64,000 bases of DNA from Deefgea chitinilytica (GCF_016881405.1 NZ_WOFE01000003.1:310001-374000), one strand, 5' to 3'; counted from the stretch's first letter, positions 26,087 through 37,117 are shown. A program made the numbers and translations. Notes: generated from the letters alone by a model not told the origin.

Positions 26087-29000
26087 ATGGATAGACAAAG
26101 CTGGTTGAAGGGCACGTTATACCGCCCGCAGTTCGAGCAAGATAGCTGCGGCTTCGGTTTGATTGCGCAAATGGATGATAAACCTAGCCATTGGCTGGTT
26201 TCGACTGCAATTAACTCGCTAGCCTGTTTGACTCACCGTGGTGCGGTTGCTGCCGATGGCAAATCGGGCGACGGCTGTGGTTTGCTGTTCCGTTTGCCAA
26301 AAGACTTTTTGCGCGCCGTGGCCTTGGATAATGGCTATAGCTTGGCAACGCAATTCACTGCGGGTTTGGTGTTCTCAAACCTAGATAAAGCAGAATCAGC
26401 GAAGTCGATTGCCAACTTAGTGGCTGCAGTTGAAGGCCAAGGCCTTGTTGTTGCTGGTGTTCGCGATGTACCTGTCAATTTAGACGCGCTTGGCGAAGCC
26501 GCAATGCGCTCATTGCCAACCATTCAACAAATTTTTGTGAATTCGCCAGACGGTTTGTCTGAGCTTGAGTTTGCCCGTAAATTGTATCAAGCACGACGTA
26601 TTGCCGAGAAAGCCAATGCGGGCGATGTTCACTTCTATATACCTACGCTAAACCCATACGTGATGTCGTACAAGGGTTTGGTGACGCCAGACAATCTGCC
26701 AGTGTTCTACCTCGACTTAAAAGACGAGCGTTTTGCTTCGAGTATGGCGGTGTATCACCAACGTTTCTCGACCAATACTTGGCCACAATGGAAATTGGCG
26801 CAGCCGTTCCGTTTCCTCGCGCACAACGGCGAAATCAATACGTTAACGGGTAACCGTGCGTGGGCCAAAGCGCGTGAAGCGATCATGGACAGCAATCTGC
26901 TCGACATGGAAGCGATCCGTCCTATCGTGCAAACCAACGGTTCCGACTCGATGAGTATGGACAATATGCTGGAAAGCTTGGTGCTCGGCGGCGTGGATAT
27001 CTTCCGCGCCTTCCGTTTGATGGTGCCACCGGCATGGCAAAACGTCGATACCAATGACCGCGATCTACGCGCGTTCTACGAATACAACTCGCTGCATATG
27101 GAGCCATGGGATGGCCCAGCCGGTATCGTTTGGGCGGCAGGCGATTATGCTGGTTGTGCGCTTGACCGCAACGGCTTGCGCCCAGCGCGTTATGTGATTA
27201 CCAAAGATCGCCACATCACCATCGCCTCGGAAATCGGCGTATGGGGCTACAAGCCAGAAGAAGTGGTGAAAAAAGGCCGCGTGAAACCGGGGCAAATCGT
27301 TGCGGTAGATTTTAAAACCGGCGAATTTATTGAATCTGAAGCGATTGATAACAAGCTCAAAACCGCGCAACCGTACCGCGCTTGGCTGAAAGAGCACGCC
27401 AATCATTTGGAAATGGCGGCCGACAATAGTCCACTCGAAGAAATGGACAAAGCAACCTTGCTGACGTACCAAAAACAATTCCAACTGACGTTCGAAGAAC
27501 GCGATCAGATCTTGCGCGTATTGGCTAATGACGGTCAGGAAGCGATTGGTTCGATGGGTGATGACACGCCAATGGCCGTGTTGTCAGAAAAAGTTCGCTC
27601 GCCGTTTGACTACTTGCGCCAACAATTTGCCCAAGTAACAAATCCGCCGATCGACCCGATTCGTGAAGCGATAGTCATGTCGCTGAATACGTGTTTTGGC
27701 CCAGAGCGCAATCTGTTTGAAGATGGCCCAGACCACGCCAAACGGATGGAAGTCACGTCGCCTGTCTTGTCGACTGACAAATTCGCGGTGTTGACTAGCC
27801 AAACTGATCCAGACTTTAAGACTGCGTATTTCAATTTGGCGTTTGAAGGCTCTAGCCTGAAAGCTGCGATTGAAAAGCTGCAAGCCGATGTGCTCGCGAG
27901 CGTTCGTAACGATGGCACTGTGATCATCGTGTTGTCGGATAAAAATATCGCCAAAGGCCGGATGCCAATTCCTGCGCTGTTTGCTGTTGGTGCGGTGCAT
28001 CATGGTTTGATCAATGCAGGTTTGCGTTGCCGCACGAATATCATCGTAGAAACGGCAACGACGCGTGACCCGCATCATTTCGCTTGCTTGATCGGTTACG
28101 GCGCGACCGCAGTGGTGCCTTACCTTGCCTACCAAACGATCAAAGAATTGATCGATATGGGGCAAATTGAAGCAACGCTTGAAAAAGCGGCGAATAACTT
28201 CCGTAAAGGTATCAATAAAGGCTTGATGAAAATCTTGTCGAAAATGGGTATCTCAACGATTGCATCTTACCGCGGTTCACAATTGTTTGAAGGCGTGGGT
28301 ATCGGTGAAGAAGTCATCGATTTGTGCTTAACCGGTACGGTTTCGCGGATTTCGGGTGCGAATTTCGCCGATTTTGAAGCTGATCAAGTGAAGTTGAATC
28401 GTTTGGCATTCAACCCAATGCGCCCATTGGCGCAAGGTGGCTTGCTCAAATATGTATTTGGCGAGGAATACCACGCTTACAACCCAGATGTGGTCATGGC
28501 GCTACAAAAAGCCGTACAAAACGGTGATTACAAAGCCTACAAACAATACGCTGATCTGGTCAACAAGCGCCCAGTGGCGATGTTGCGTGACTTGATGGCG
28601 CTGCAAATTGACCCCGCGAAGTCAATTTCACTCGACGAAGTTGAGCCGCTAGAAAGCATCGTGAAGCGTTTTGACTCGGCGGGTATGTCGCTTGGTGCCT
28701 TGAGCCCTGAAGCACATGAAGCCTTGGCAGAAGGCATGTACCGTCTTGGCGCACGCTCGAACTCGGGTGAAGGCGGTGAAGACGAAGCGCGCTACGGCAC
28801 GCCGAAAATGTCGAAAATCAAGCAAGTGGCTTCAGGTCGTTTCGGCGTAACGCCGCACTACCTCGTGAATGCTGAAGTCTTGCAAATTAAAGTCGCCCAA
28901 GGTGCAAAACCAGGTGAAGGCGGCCAGTTGCCAGGCGATAAAGTATCGCCGCTGATTGCCAAACTGCGTCATAGCAAACCAGGCATTAGCTTGATTTCTC

Positions 29001-30529
29001 CGCCTCCGCATCACGATATTTATTCGATTGAAGATTTGGCGCAGTTGATTTTTGACTTGAAACAGGTCAATCCAGAAGCTTTGGTTTCAGTGAAGTTGGT
29101 CGCAGAACCAGGTGTTGGTACGATTGCGGCGGGTGTGGCAAAAGCCTACGCTGATTTGATCACGATCTCGGGGTATGATGGCGGAACCGCTGCTTCGCCG
29201 CTGGCTTCAGTGAAATACGCTGGGTCACCATTTGAATTGGGACTGACCGAAGCACAGCAAGTATTGCGTGCCAACGGTTTGCGTGGCCGGGTTCGCGTGC
29301 AAGCCGACGGTGGTCTAAAAACCGGTATGGACGTTGTGAAAGCTGCAATTATGGGTGCTGAGAGCTTCGGCTTTGGTACTGGCCCGATGGTGGCTTTGGG
29401 TTGCAAATTCTTGCGGATTTGCCACTTGAACAATTGCGCGACGGGCGTGGCAACGCAAGAAATCAAATTGCGCAGCAAGTTCTTTATCGGCTTGCCAGAA
29501 ATGGTCGTCAATTATTTCACGTTCATCGCGCAAGAAACGCGTGAATTGATGGCGGCCTTGGGCATCCGTAAATTTGAAGACTTAGTGGGCCGTACTGAAT
29601 TGCTGGGCTTAATCGAAGGCGTCACTGAGAAACAGAAGAAACTCGCGATGAGCGCGCTGTTGAGCCAAGGTACGACGCCAGATTCAGTGCCACGTTTCTG
29701 CGTTGAAGCAAGCAATCCGTCATTCGATAAAGGCGAGTTGGCCGAAGAAATGGTTCGTGATGCATTGGCGGGTATTAAAGCCGGCGCGAAACAGAGCTTT
29801 GAATACGATGTACGCAATATTCACCGTTCAATCGGTGCGCGTTTGTCGGGTGAGATCGCTAAAGCGCACGGCGCAGCGGGCTTGCCGGATGGCTCATTGC
29901 ATATCAAATTGAATGGCTCTGCAGGTCAATCGCTGGGTGTTTGGAATGCGAAAGGCTTGACGATCGAATTGGCGGGTGACGCTAACGATTACGTTGGTAA
30001 AGGTATGAACGGCGGTCAAGTGATTATCTATCCACCAGTGGGTAGTGAGTTCGCTTCAAGCGACGCGGTGATTGCTGGTAATACGTGTCTGTACGGCGCA
30101 ACTGGCGGTGAATTGTTTGCGGCGGGTATGGCCGGTGAGCGCTTCGCGGTGCGGAACTCAGGTGCGACCGCAGTGATCGAAGGCGTGGGTGACCATGGTT
30201 GTGAATACATGACTGGTGGCTGCGTCGTGGTGCTCGGCGAAACCGGTTATAACTTTGGCGCCGGTATGACTGGTGGTTTTGCGCTGGTTTACGATCCAAA
30301 TCAAAAATTCGCCTATCGCTACAACAATGAATTGATTGATACCAATCTGATCAATGGTGAAGCCTACGGTGCGATCCGTGCCTTCCTGAAAGACAAAATC
30401 ACTGCTCACGTGGCATTGACGGGTTCGAGCAAGGGCGCTGAGTTGCTGGCTAACTTTGATGAAGCGGTGGACTACTTCTGGTTGGTAAAACCAAAAGTGG
30501 CCAAGTTGGATGCTTTGTTGAAAGACTAA
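26087..30529 (+). CDS. gltB: Glutamate synthase large subunit, second copy (E. coli-type)
   Basis: Second complete GOGAT large subunit, 1480 residues from the ATG at 26087, which has GAAGGTG 8 nt upstream. A TTG at 26063 is in frame but lacks an RBS. Its length and sequence resemble the 1486-residue E. coli GltB more than the neighbouring 1542-residue copy. Catalytic Cys21 lies in FEQDSCGFGLI. The [3Fe-4S] cysteines 1106, 1112 and 1117 show the same CX5CX4C spacing as in the first copy. [19 protein letters not shown], present in both copies, belongs to the FMN domain. Both copies look intact. Confidence 0.97.
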   Translation: MDRQSWLKGTLYRPQFEQDSCGFGLIAQMDDKPSHWLVSTAINSLACLTHRGAVAADGKSGDGCGLLFRLPKDFLRAVALDNGYSLATQFTAGLVFSNLDKAESAKSIANLVAAVEGQGLVVAGVRDVPVNLDALGEAAMRSLPTIQQIFVNSPDGLSELEFARKLYQARRIAEKANAGDVHFYIPTLNPYVMSYKGLVTPDNLPVFYLDLKDERFASSMAVYHQRFSTNTWPQWKLAQPFRFLAHNGEINTLTGNRAWAKAREAIMDSNLLDMEAIRPIVQTNGSDSMSMDNMLESLVLGGVDIFRAFRLMVPPAWQNVDTNDRDLRAFYEYNSLHMEPWDGPAGIVWAAGDYAGCALDRNGLRPARYVITKDRHITIASEIGVWGYKPEEVVKKGRVKPGQIVAVDFKTGEFIESEAIDNKLKTAQPYRAWLKEHANHLEMAADNSPLEEMDKATLLTYQKQFQLTFEERDQILRVLANDGQEAIGSMGDDTPMAVLSEKVRSPFDYLRQQFAQVTNPPIDPIREAIVMSLNTCFGPERNLFEDGPDHAKRMEVTSPVLSTDKFAVLTSQTDPDFKTAYFNLAFEGSSLKAAIEKLQADVLASVRNDGTVIIVLSDKNIAKGRMPIPALFAVGAVHHGLINAGLRCRTNIIVETATTRDPHHFACLIGYGATAVVPYLAYQTIKELIDMGQIEATLEKAANNFRKGINKGLMKILSKMGISTIASYRGSQLFEGVGIGEEVIDLCLTGTVSRISGANFADFEADQVKLNRLAFNPMRPLAQGGLLKYVFGEEYHAYNPDVVMALQKAVQNGDYKAYKQYADLVNKRPVAMLRDLMALQIDPAKSISLDEVEPLESIVKRFDSAGMSLGALSPEAHEALAEGMYRLGARSNSGEGGEDEARYGTPKMSKIKQVASGRFGVTPHYLVNAEVLQIKVAQGAKPGEGGQLPGDKVSPLIAKLRHSKPGISLISPPPHHDIYSIEDLAQLIFDLKQVNPEALVSVKLVAEPGVGTIAAGVAKAYADLITISGYDGGTAASPLASVKYAGSPFELGLTEAQQVLRANGLRGRVRVQADGGLKTGMDVVKAAIMGAESFGFGTGPMVALGCKFLRICHLNNCATGVATQEIKLRSKFFIGLPEMVVNYFTFIAQETRELMAALGIRKFEDLVGRTELLGLIEGVTEKQKKLAMSALLSQGTTPDSVPRFCVEASNPSFDKGELAEEMVRDALAGIKAGAKQSFEYDVRNIHRSIGARLSGEIAKAHGAAGLPDGSLHIKLNGSAGQSLGVWNAKGLTIELAGDANDYVGKGMNGGQVIIYPPVGSEFASSDAVIAGNTCLYGATGGELFAAGMAGERFAVRNSGATAVIEGVGDHGCEYMTGGCVVVLGETGYNFGAGMTGGFALVYDPNQKFAYRYNNELIDTNLINGEAYGAIRAFLKDKITAHVALTGSSKGAELLANFDEAVDYFWLVKPKVAKLDALLKD

Positions 30530-30530
30530 T

Positions 30531-32085
<1,555 letters not shown>

Positions 32086-32098
32086 CAGCCACGTTCAA

Positions 32099-32130
32099 GA
32101 AAAAGCCTCGCTGTTTGCGGGGCTTTTTTT
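32099..32130 (+). terminator. Rho-independent terminator after the second gltD
   Basis: AAAAAGCCTCG and CGGGGCTTTTTTT pair around CTGTTTG (one G-T type mismatch) with a long T-run, 14 bp after the gltD stop. Confidence 0.88.
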
Positions 32131-32172
32131 ATGTGTGGCGTTTGCAGTCGCGTTGAATTGGGTGTGTGAGTA

Positions 32173-33456
32173 ATGGACAAATTAGCAATTGGGCGAGTGC
32201 TACAGCGGCAAGGTCATCCCAAGCGGGCAATGCAGGCCTTGTTAGATGGCTTGGCTTTGGCGCAAAACAGCAAGGGCGACGAGGCGGGTTATTGGCTCGC
32301 GATTGCCAATCTGGAGCATGAAGCGGGGGAGTACGCGACGGCGCTGGCCTTGCACCAACGTGCTTTGGCGCTCGCGCGCTGTGACAAACAGCGATGCTCG
32401 GCGCAACTGGGTTTGGCTGCTGATTTGTGGGCGATGGGGGAAGAAACGACGGCTTTGGTGCTTCAGCAAGCCGCCTTGTCATTTGCAGGCCTGGCTGCTG
32501 ATCCGGTGTTGTTGGAAGAGTCGGCAAGGTTGTATCGGCTGCAACAGCAGTGGTTACTTGCCTTGCAGCAATATACCGCAGCTGTGAGTGCGGTGACTGA
32601 AGCTGATGCGCTGGCTTTGCATTTGGCAATTTTAGAAGTGCACTTACAGTTGCCGACGATTGACGGTTTAGTTGGCGCGGTCGAGCAGGCCAAGCAGGCA
32701 CTGGCCTTATCGAGTAGCAATCATTTGCATGAGGCGCTATTGCTCGCCTTAGCGCAGTGCTGCGAGCGCTTGGCGCACTATGTGGCTGCCGCCGAGTTTT
32801 ACCAAGCAGCGCTTGCGCTGCAAGCAGAGCAAAAAACAGTAAAAAAAACGCCACGACGTTTATTGAGCATTGAACTCAAGTTGCAACAAACGATTAGCGA
32901 AATTGAAATTGACGTACTGCAGCACAAAAATGCCCAGCAAATCGAACAAGTACAGCGCTTAGAAAGCGCGACGTATCGTGACTCTTTAACGGGTTTACAC
33001 AATTTGCGCTATTTACAGGCGCGCTGGGAAGATTTATTAGCGCAAGCGCAGCAAACCCATGCGCTGTGTGTGATTCATATGGGGGTCGATCAATCGACGC
33101 ATCTGCGCGATGTGATGGGCGATGAGGTGGCCAACGAATCCGTGTTGCGAATTGCCAATGTGTTGCGGCGCTGCTGCCCTGCAGACGGCGTATTGGTGGC
33201 TGCCAATAATAGCGAATTTAGATTGTTATTGCCTTTGGCTGAGAAAGCACCGGTACAGCATTTGATCGACATGATTCAGCGTGAAGTCGCGCTGCTCGAT
33301 TGCACGCAATTACCAGAGGCGTTGACAGTGAGTTTTGGTTGCACCGCATTTCAAACCGGAGATCATGTTGATGTGCTGCAGTTGCGCGCAGATTTAGCGC
33401 TGTATTTAGCGATGCGCCGAGGTGCTGGTGCGGTAGTGTGGGAGGAGCAAGCATGA
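32173..33456 (+). CDS. TPR protein with a degenerate GGDEF domain
   Basis: Cytoplasmic protein of 427 residues. Residues 1-220 form repeated helical pairs of TPR type (Ala/Leu-rich, e.g. AGEYATALALHQRALALA). A coiled-coil-like linker (230-265) leads into a GGDEF-fold domain: YRDSLTGLHNLRYL (268-281) and MGDEVANESVLRIANVLRR follow the family pattern. The signature is NNSEF (345-349) instead of GGDEF, and the metal-binding region is also altered, so cyclase activity is unlikely; a binding or regulatory role is inferred. The start follows the gltD terminator. Its stop overlaps the start of the next TPR gene by 4 nt, so the two are coupled. Confidence 0.8.
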   Translation: MDKLAIGRVLQRQGHPKRAMQALLDGLALAQNSKGDEAGYWLAIANLEHEAGEYATALALHQRALALARCDKQRCSAQLGLAADLWAMGEETTALVLQQAALSFAGLAADPVLLEESARLYRLQQQWLLALQQYTAAVSAVTEADALALHLAILEVHLQLPTIDGLVGAVEQAKQALALSSSNHLHEALLLALAQCCERLAHYVAAAEFYQAALALQAEQKTVKKTPRRLLSIELKLQQTISEIEIDVLQHKNAQQIEQVQRLESATYRDSLTGLHNLRYLQARWEDLLAQAQQTHALCVIHMGVDQSTHLRDVMGDEVANESVLRIANVLRRCCPADGVLVAANNSEFRLLLPLAEKAPVQHLIDMIQREVALLDCTQLPEALTVSFGCTAFQTGDHVDVLQLRADLALYLAMRRGAGAVVWEEQA

Positions 33457-34496
33457 GTGTGAAGGGAAATCAAACTGAGTTTGCCACAGCGCTCACTTGT
33501 GCGTTAAGAAATGCTGAGTGTGGCTCGCCTCCGCGGTTTGAAGTCGCCAGCGAATGGGTACAGCAAGCTAAAGGCGATGCTCATTTATACGGCATTGCAC
33601 TCGAAATCTTGGGTCATGCCCATCAGCATTCCTGTGAACACCGCCTCGCTCAAACGGCATTTGCGGCGGCGGTGACTCAATATCGGCAGGCCGGTTCTTT
33701 GGCTTTTGCGACCAAGGCACTGATTTTACTGGGAACTTCGCTGTTGCTGACAGAAGAGCCTTTGCTGGCACTGGAGCAGTGGTCGGATGCTTTAGTGATT
33801 GCACGCGATACCAAAGATCTTGCCCAGTGCGCCAAAGTGTATCTGGCAATTAGCCAAGTTTATATTGGCTTTGGCGATGACAAAGCGTCGCTGCATTACA
33901 ATCAAATGGCTTTGAAAATGGCCAAAGTATTGGGCGATTCTTATCTTACGTGCGAAACACACTTGTATGTGGTGAGCGATTACCTACGTTTGCAGCGCTA
34001 TACGCAGGCCTTGGCGGAGCTTGATTGCGCTGAGCAATTATTGTCGGTGCCAAATAAAGTATGGTCGGCAGAAATTATCTATTACCGCGGCGCGATTCAC
34101 GCTAAGCAGGGCTTGTTGCCGCAGGCCAAGGTCGAGTTAGAGACGGCTTACGAATTAAGTACTGAGAATGCTAATTTGTGGGGACAAATTCATGCTTTGG
34201 CCGCATTAGGTGAGGTGTTATTGGCGTTGAATGACCCGAAAACGGAAACGGTGTTGCAGCAGGCTTTAACGTTGGCTGAGCGGGTTCAGCTTAGCCAGAT
34301 CGTTTTGCGATGCAATACAGCCTTGGTGCAATGGTTTTTGCAGTGCCAGCAGGCTAAAGACGCAGTGCCTTTATTGGCGAAACTGACCGCATTACATCGC
34401 CCTCGTACGGTAAAAATCACCGCCAGCCATCAACAGCGGATTGCCGAGTTAGAAAATAATAGCCGAATTTTACAACTGCAGCGCGAGTTGACTTGA
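33453..34496 (+). CDS. TPR-repeat protein, partner of the GGDEF-like protein
   Basis: 347-residue protein made almost entirely of TPR-like helix pairs (for example HRLAQTAFAAAVTQYRQAG, CAKVYLAISQVYIGFGD and LRLQRYTQALAELDCAEQLL). No enzymatic domain, signal peptide or membrane segment is seen. The ATG at 33453 was chosen because GGAGG precedes it and it overlaps the previous stop as ATGA; an in-frame start at 33438 is less likely. The coupling suggests that the two TPR proteins work together, perhaps as a scaffold. The C-terminus (HQQRIAELENNSRILQLQREL) looks like a short coiled coil. Confidence 0.75.
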   Translation: MSVKGNQTEFATALTCALRNAECGSPPRFEVASEWVQQAKGDAHLYGIALEILGHAHQHSCEHRLAQTAFAAAVTQYRQAGSLAFATKALILLGTSLLLTEEPLLALEQWSDALVIARDTKDLAQCAKVYLAISQVYIGFGDDKASLHYNQMALKMAKVLGDSYLTCETHLYVVSDYLRLQRYTQALAELDCAEQLLSVPNKVWSAEIIYYRGAIHAKQGLLPQAKVELETAYELSTENANLWGQIHALAALGEVLLALNDPKTETVLQQALTLAERVQLSQIVLRCNTALVQWFLQCQQAKDAVPLLAKLTALHRPRTVKITASHQQRIAELENNSRILQLQRELT

Positions 34497-34509
34497 GTAT
34501 TGTTTTGAT

Positions 34510-34558
34510 GGGTATATTACTCTAGCATATTTCCAACATGACCTAATGATATATACCC
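34510..34558. repeat. GGGTATA palindrome (type 2 repeat), copy E
   Basis: GGGTATAT...CTAG at the left and CTAATGATATATACCC at the right. The ends pair perfectly over eight bases. It lies 13 bp after the TPR gene and 8 bp before the heptanucleotide repeat array. Confidence 0.7.
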
Positions 34559-34566
34559 TGATGATA

Positions 34567-34622
34567 TGCTTTCTGCTTTCTGCTTTCTGCTTTCTGCTTT
34601 CTGCTTTCTGCTTTCTGCTTTT
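34567..34622. repeat. Heptanucleotide tandem repeat, 8 copies
   Basis: Eight head-to-tail copies of TGCTTTC, seven exact and the last TGCTTTT. The array is intergenic, 86 bp before the ATG of the MarC-family gene. Such perfect short tandem repeats can change copy number by slipped-strand mispairing. A minus-strand frame through it encodes only repeats of Arg-Lys-Gln-Lys-Ala-Glu-Ser and is not a gene. Confidence 0.95.
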
Positions 34623-34707
34623 AGCGAAATATGAAGGCCGGGCGCGGTTGGTGAACTCCTGACTTTCCCGTATCACGATGACGCGGTACTCGGTGTACAC
34701 TGCAGCC

Positions 34708-35307
34708 ATGGAATCGCAAACTTTTCTCTCTGCTTTTATCTTATTGCTCTTGGTGACCGACCCCTTGGGGGGGATTCCTTTATTCGTCGCTATGATGAAA
34801 AAAGTCCCTCAGGCGCGGCGCTGGCGGATGATTGCTCGCGAAGTGAGCGTCGCGTTTTTAGTGCTCTTGCTGTTTATGGTGTTCGGGCAGAAATTTCTGC
34901 AAGTGATGCACTTATCGCAAACTTCGCTGGGTATTGCGGGTGGAGTGATTTTATTTTTGATTGCCTTGCGGATGGTGTTTCCGCACCCTGACGGGGTGTT
35001 TGGCGATACTAATGATGGTGAACCGTATATCGTGCCACTGGCAATTCCACTCTTGGCTGGTCCTTCGGCATTAGCAACGGTGCTATTGCTGGTGTCGCGT
35101 GATCCTGAGCGGCTGTGGGTGTGGGTGGCTGCTTTAGCATTGACGATGCTAGTTTGTGCCTTGACCTTGGCATTCTCTGAGAAAATTTCTCAGGTCTTGG
35201 GCGAGCAGGTGACGACGGCGTTTGAACGCTTGATGGGCTTGATTTTGACTGCGATCGCCGTGCAAATGTTGCTTGATGGGATTCGCCAGTATTTATCCTC
35301 CTTATAA
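34708..35307 (+). CDS. MarC-family integral membrane protein
   Basis: Polytopic inner-membrane protein of 199 residues with about six hydrophobic helices. LLLVTDPLGGIPLFVAMM near the N-terminus and VPLAIPLLAGPSALATVLLL in the middle are the two pseudo-repeat signatures of the MarC/YhgN (UPF0056) family. The molecular function is not established; the early link to multiple antibiotic resistance is not supported for E. coli MarC. I chose the ATG at 34708, since the in-frame ATG at 34678 would add ten non-family residues. TACACT (34696-34701) could be a -10 box, which would make the mRNA nearly leaderless. The heptad repeat lies upstream. Confidence 0.85.
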   Translation: MESQTFLSAFILLLLVTDPLGGIPLFVAMMKKVPQARRWRMIAREVSVAFLVLLLFMVFGQKFLQVMHLSQTSLGIAGGVILFLIALRMVFPHPDGVFGDTNDGEPYIVPLAIPLLAGPSALATVLLLVSRDPERLWVWVAALALTMLVCALTLAFSEKISQVLGEQVTTAFERLMGLILTAIAVQMLLDGIRQYLSSL

Positions 35308-35524
35308 AAAAATAGCAAAAATTTCTTGCGCAGTAGCAAGCCGAGAACAGGTCGAATCATCTGTTGCGGTGCTTTGCCTGAAGATTGACTCGACGTTGCG
35401 CGGTTGATTTGCACGCTGGTGTTTGATGCGTCACAACTCTAGCGGTGGTTTTCGGTGCGAACGGGTAAAAATACCCTAAAATTGCGCTGTCTGCTTATAA
35501 TCGCCAAACTAAGGAGTTTCCCTG

Positions 35525-36181
35525 ATGACGCAAAATGAATTGAAAGAAGCCGTTGGCCGCGCTGCGATTGCTTATGTGCCAGAAAATTGTATCGTTGGTG
35601 TGGGTACCGGTTCGACCGCGAATTACTTTATTGATGCGTTGGCGGAAATTAAGGGGCAAATTCAAGGTGCGGTGTCCTCATCGGAGGCCAGTGTGGCGCG
35701 TTTGAAATCCCACGGCATTCCGGTATTTGATCTGAATACGATTAATGAGCTGCCGGTATACGTCGATGGCGCTGATGAAATCAATCATCAATTGCAAATG
35801 CTCAAAGGTGGCGGTGCAGCGCTGACGCGGGAAAAAATCATTGCCGCGGTCGCAGAACAGTTTATTTGCATCTGCGACGAGAGTAAATTGGTTGATGTGC
35901 TGGGCAAATTTCCGTTGCCAGTTGAAGTCATTCCAATGGCGCGCTCGCATGTGGCGCGAGAAATTGTGAAGCTAGGTGGTCATCCAGCGTATCGCGAAGG
36001 CGTCATTACCGATAATGGCAATATCATTATTGATGTGCATGGACTTTCGATTAGCCAAGCGACAGAGTTAGAAACTAAACTCAATCAAATCGTTGGGGTA
36101 GTGACCAATGGTTTGTTTGCCCATCGCCGTGCTGACGTGCTGCTGCTTGGAACCGCAAATGGTGTAAAAACAATTAAATAA
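35525..36181 (+). CDS. rpiA: Ribose-5-phosphate isomerase A
   Basis: Interconverts ribose-5-phosphate and ribulose-5-phosphate in the pentose phosphate pathway. At 218 residues it is full length. Conserved motifs are [35 protein letters not shown] with the catalytic-site Asp and Glu, CICDESKLV and [18 protein letters not shown] precedes the ATG at good spacing. TATAAT at 35496-35501 is a probable -10 box, though no good -35 is seen. A type 3 palindrome follows the gene. Confidence 0.97.
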   Translation: MTQNELKEAVGRAAIAYVPENCIVGVGTGSTANYFIDALAEIKGQIQGAVSSSEASVARLKSHGIPVFDLNTINELPVYVDGADEINHQLQMLKGGGAALTREKIIAAVAEQFICICDESKLVDVLGKFPLPVEVIPMARSHVAREIVKLGGHPAYREGVITDNGNIIIDVHGLSISQATELETKLNQIVGVVTNGLFAHRRADVLLLGTANGVKTIK

Positions 36182-36191
36182 TTGTTATGAC

Positions 36192-36271
36192 AAAACTTCC
36201 CCAGCTACGTTGCTTCGTCTCGCTGTACAAAGTGTACTGTCTTCGACTTTGCGCCTTGCTGGGAAAATTTT
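36192..36271. repeat. Palindromic intergenic element, type 3, after rpiA
   Basis: AAAACTTCCCCAGC (36192-36205) is mirrored by GCTGGGAAAATTTT (36258-36271), around the core TGTACAAAGTGTACT. Its reverse strand contains GCGAGACGAAGCAACG, shared in part with the insert in hemF. The roughly 80-bp length, symmetry and position right after a stop codon match the other type 3 elements. A terminator role for rpiA is possible (T-rich end), but the core suggests a repeat. Confidence 0.65.
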
Positions 36272-36368
36272 GTATTCTTACTTAAATGATCGCCTGAACT
36301 GCAGATGAAACAGTATTGTAATAAAAAGCTGGTATTTTGCATTGATTAACACACTGGAGAACCGTGTC

Positions 36369-37070
36369 ATGTCAGAACATATTTCAAAGCAGTTTGATGC
36401 CGACTTGGAGGCAATTCGCTCACAAGTTATGGGCATGGCCGGTTTGGTCGAAGAGCAAGTCCGTTTAGCAATGCAGGCTTTGGCTTCTGGTGATATCGAA
36501 ATCATCGACAAAGTGATGGCACAAGAAGCAACTGTGAATGAAATGCACGTCAAGCTCGACGATATGTGCGTGCACATGATTGCGCGTCGCCAACCTGCTG
36601 CTACTGATTTGCGTATGGTGATGACGGTGATCAAATCGGTTGAGGACTTGGAAAGCATTGGCGATAAAGCGTATCGTATCTGTAAACGTGCTAAAAACAT
36701 TTATGATTCAGGTCGTTTGCAAGTGCCGCGTTTCCATGATCTGAATCACATTGCTGATTTGGCTTTGGAAATGTTGAGCAATGCTTTGGATTCGTTTGCG
36801 CGTATGGATTCGGCAACGGCATCCGAAGTGATTCGTGCTGATGCACAATTGGATCAAGAATACTCGTCTTTGCATCGTCAATTAATCACGGTGATGATGG
36901 AAGATCCGCGTTCAATCACTTTGATTTTGGATATCTTGTGGGTAGCCAAAGCGATCGAGCGGATTGGTGATTTGGCGGTAAATGTCGCTGAGCACGTGAT
37001 TTACTTGGTCAAAGGCCAAGATATTCGTCATAAAACTCAAGCTGAAGTGGATGCGGTTGCGTTGAAATAA
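36369..37070 (+). CDS. phoU: Phosphate-specific transport regulator PhoU
   Basis: Cytoplasmic all-helical protein of 233 residues that links the Pst phosphate transporter to the PhoR kinase and holds the Pho regulon off when phosphate is plentiful. The start at 36369 has GGAGAA 9 nt upstream and gives the usual MSEHISKQFDADLEAIR N-terminus. The two three-helix bundles carry the E/D-x3-D metal-binding motifs, as in VMTVIKSVEDLESIGDKA (first) and LDILWVAKAIERIGDLA (second). No pst or phoBR genes are adjacent; the next gene is an exopolyphosphatase, a related function. Confidence 0.95.
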   Translation: MSEHISKQFDADLEAIRSQVMGMAGLVEEQVRLAMQALASGDIEIIDKVMAQEATVNEMHVKLDDMCVHMIARRQPAATDLRMVMTVIKSVEDLESIGDKAYRICKRAKNIYDSGRLQVPRFHDLNHIADLALEMLSNALDSFARMDSATASEVIRADAQLDQEYSSLHRQLITVMMEDPRSITLILDILWVAKAIERIGDLAVNVAEHVIYLVKGQDIRHKTQAEVDAVALK

Positions 37071-37117
37071 TCGGGAAGCTTGGGCGCTCTGCGTCAGGTT
37101 TTACTGCGCAAGACCAA

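Noticed and set aside
34470-34709. Minus-strand open frame across the heptanucleotide array
   Set aside because: Its sequence is mainly a seven-residue repeat forced by the DNA repeat, with no conserved domain. The open frame results from the array lacking stops.
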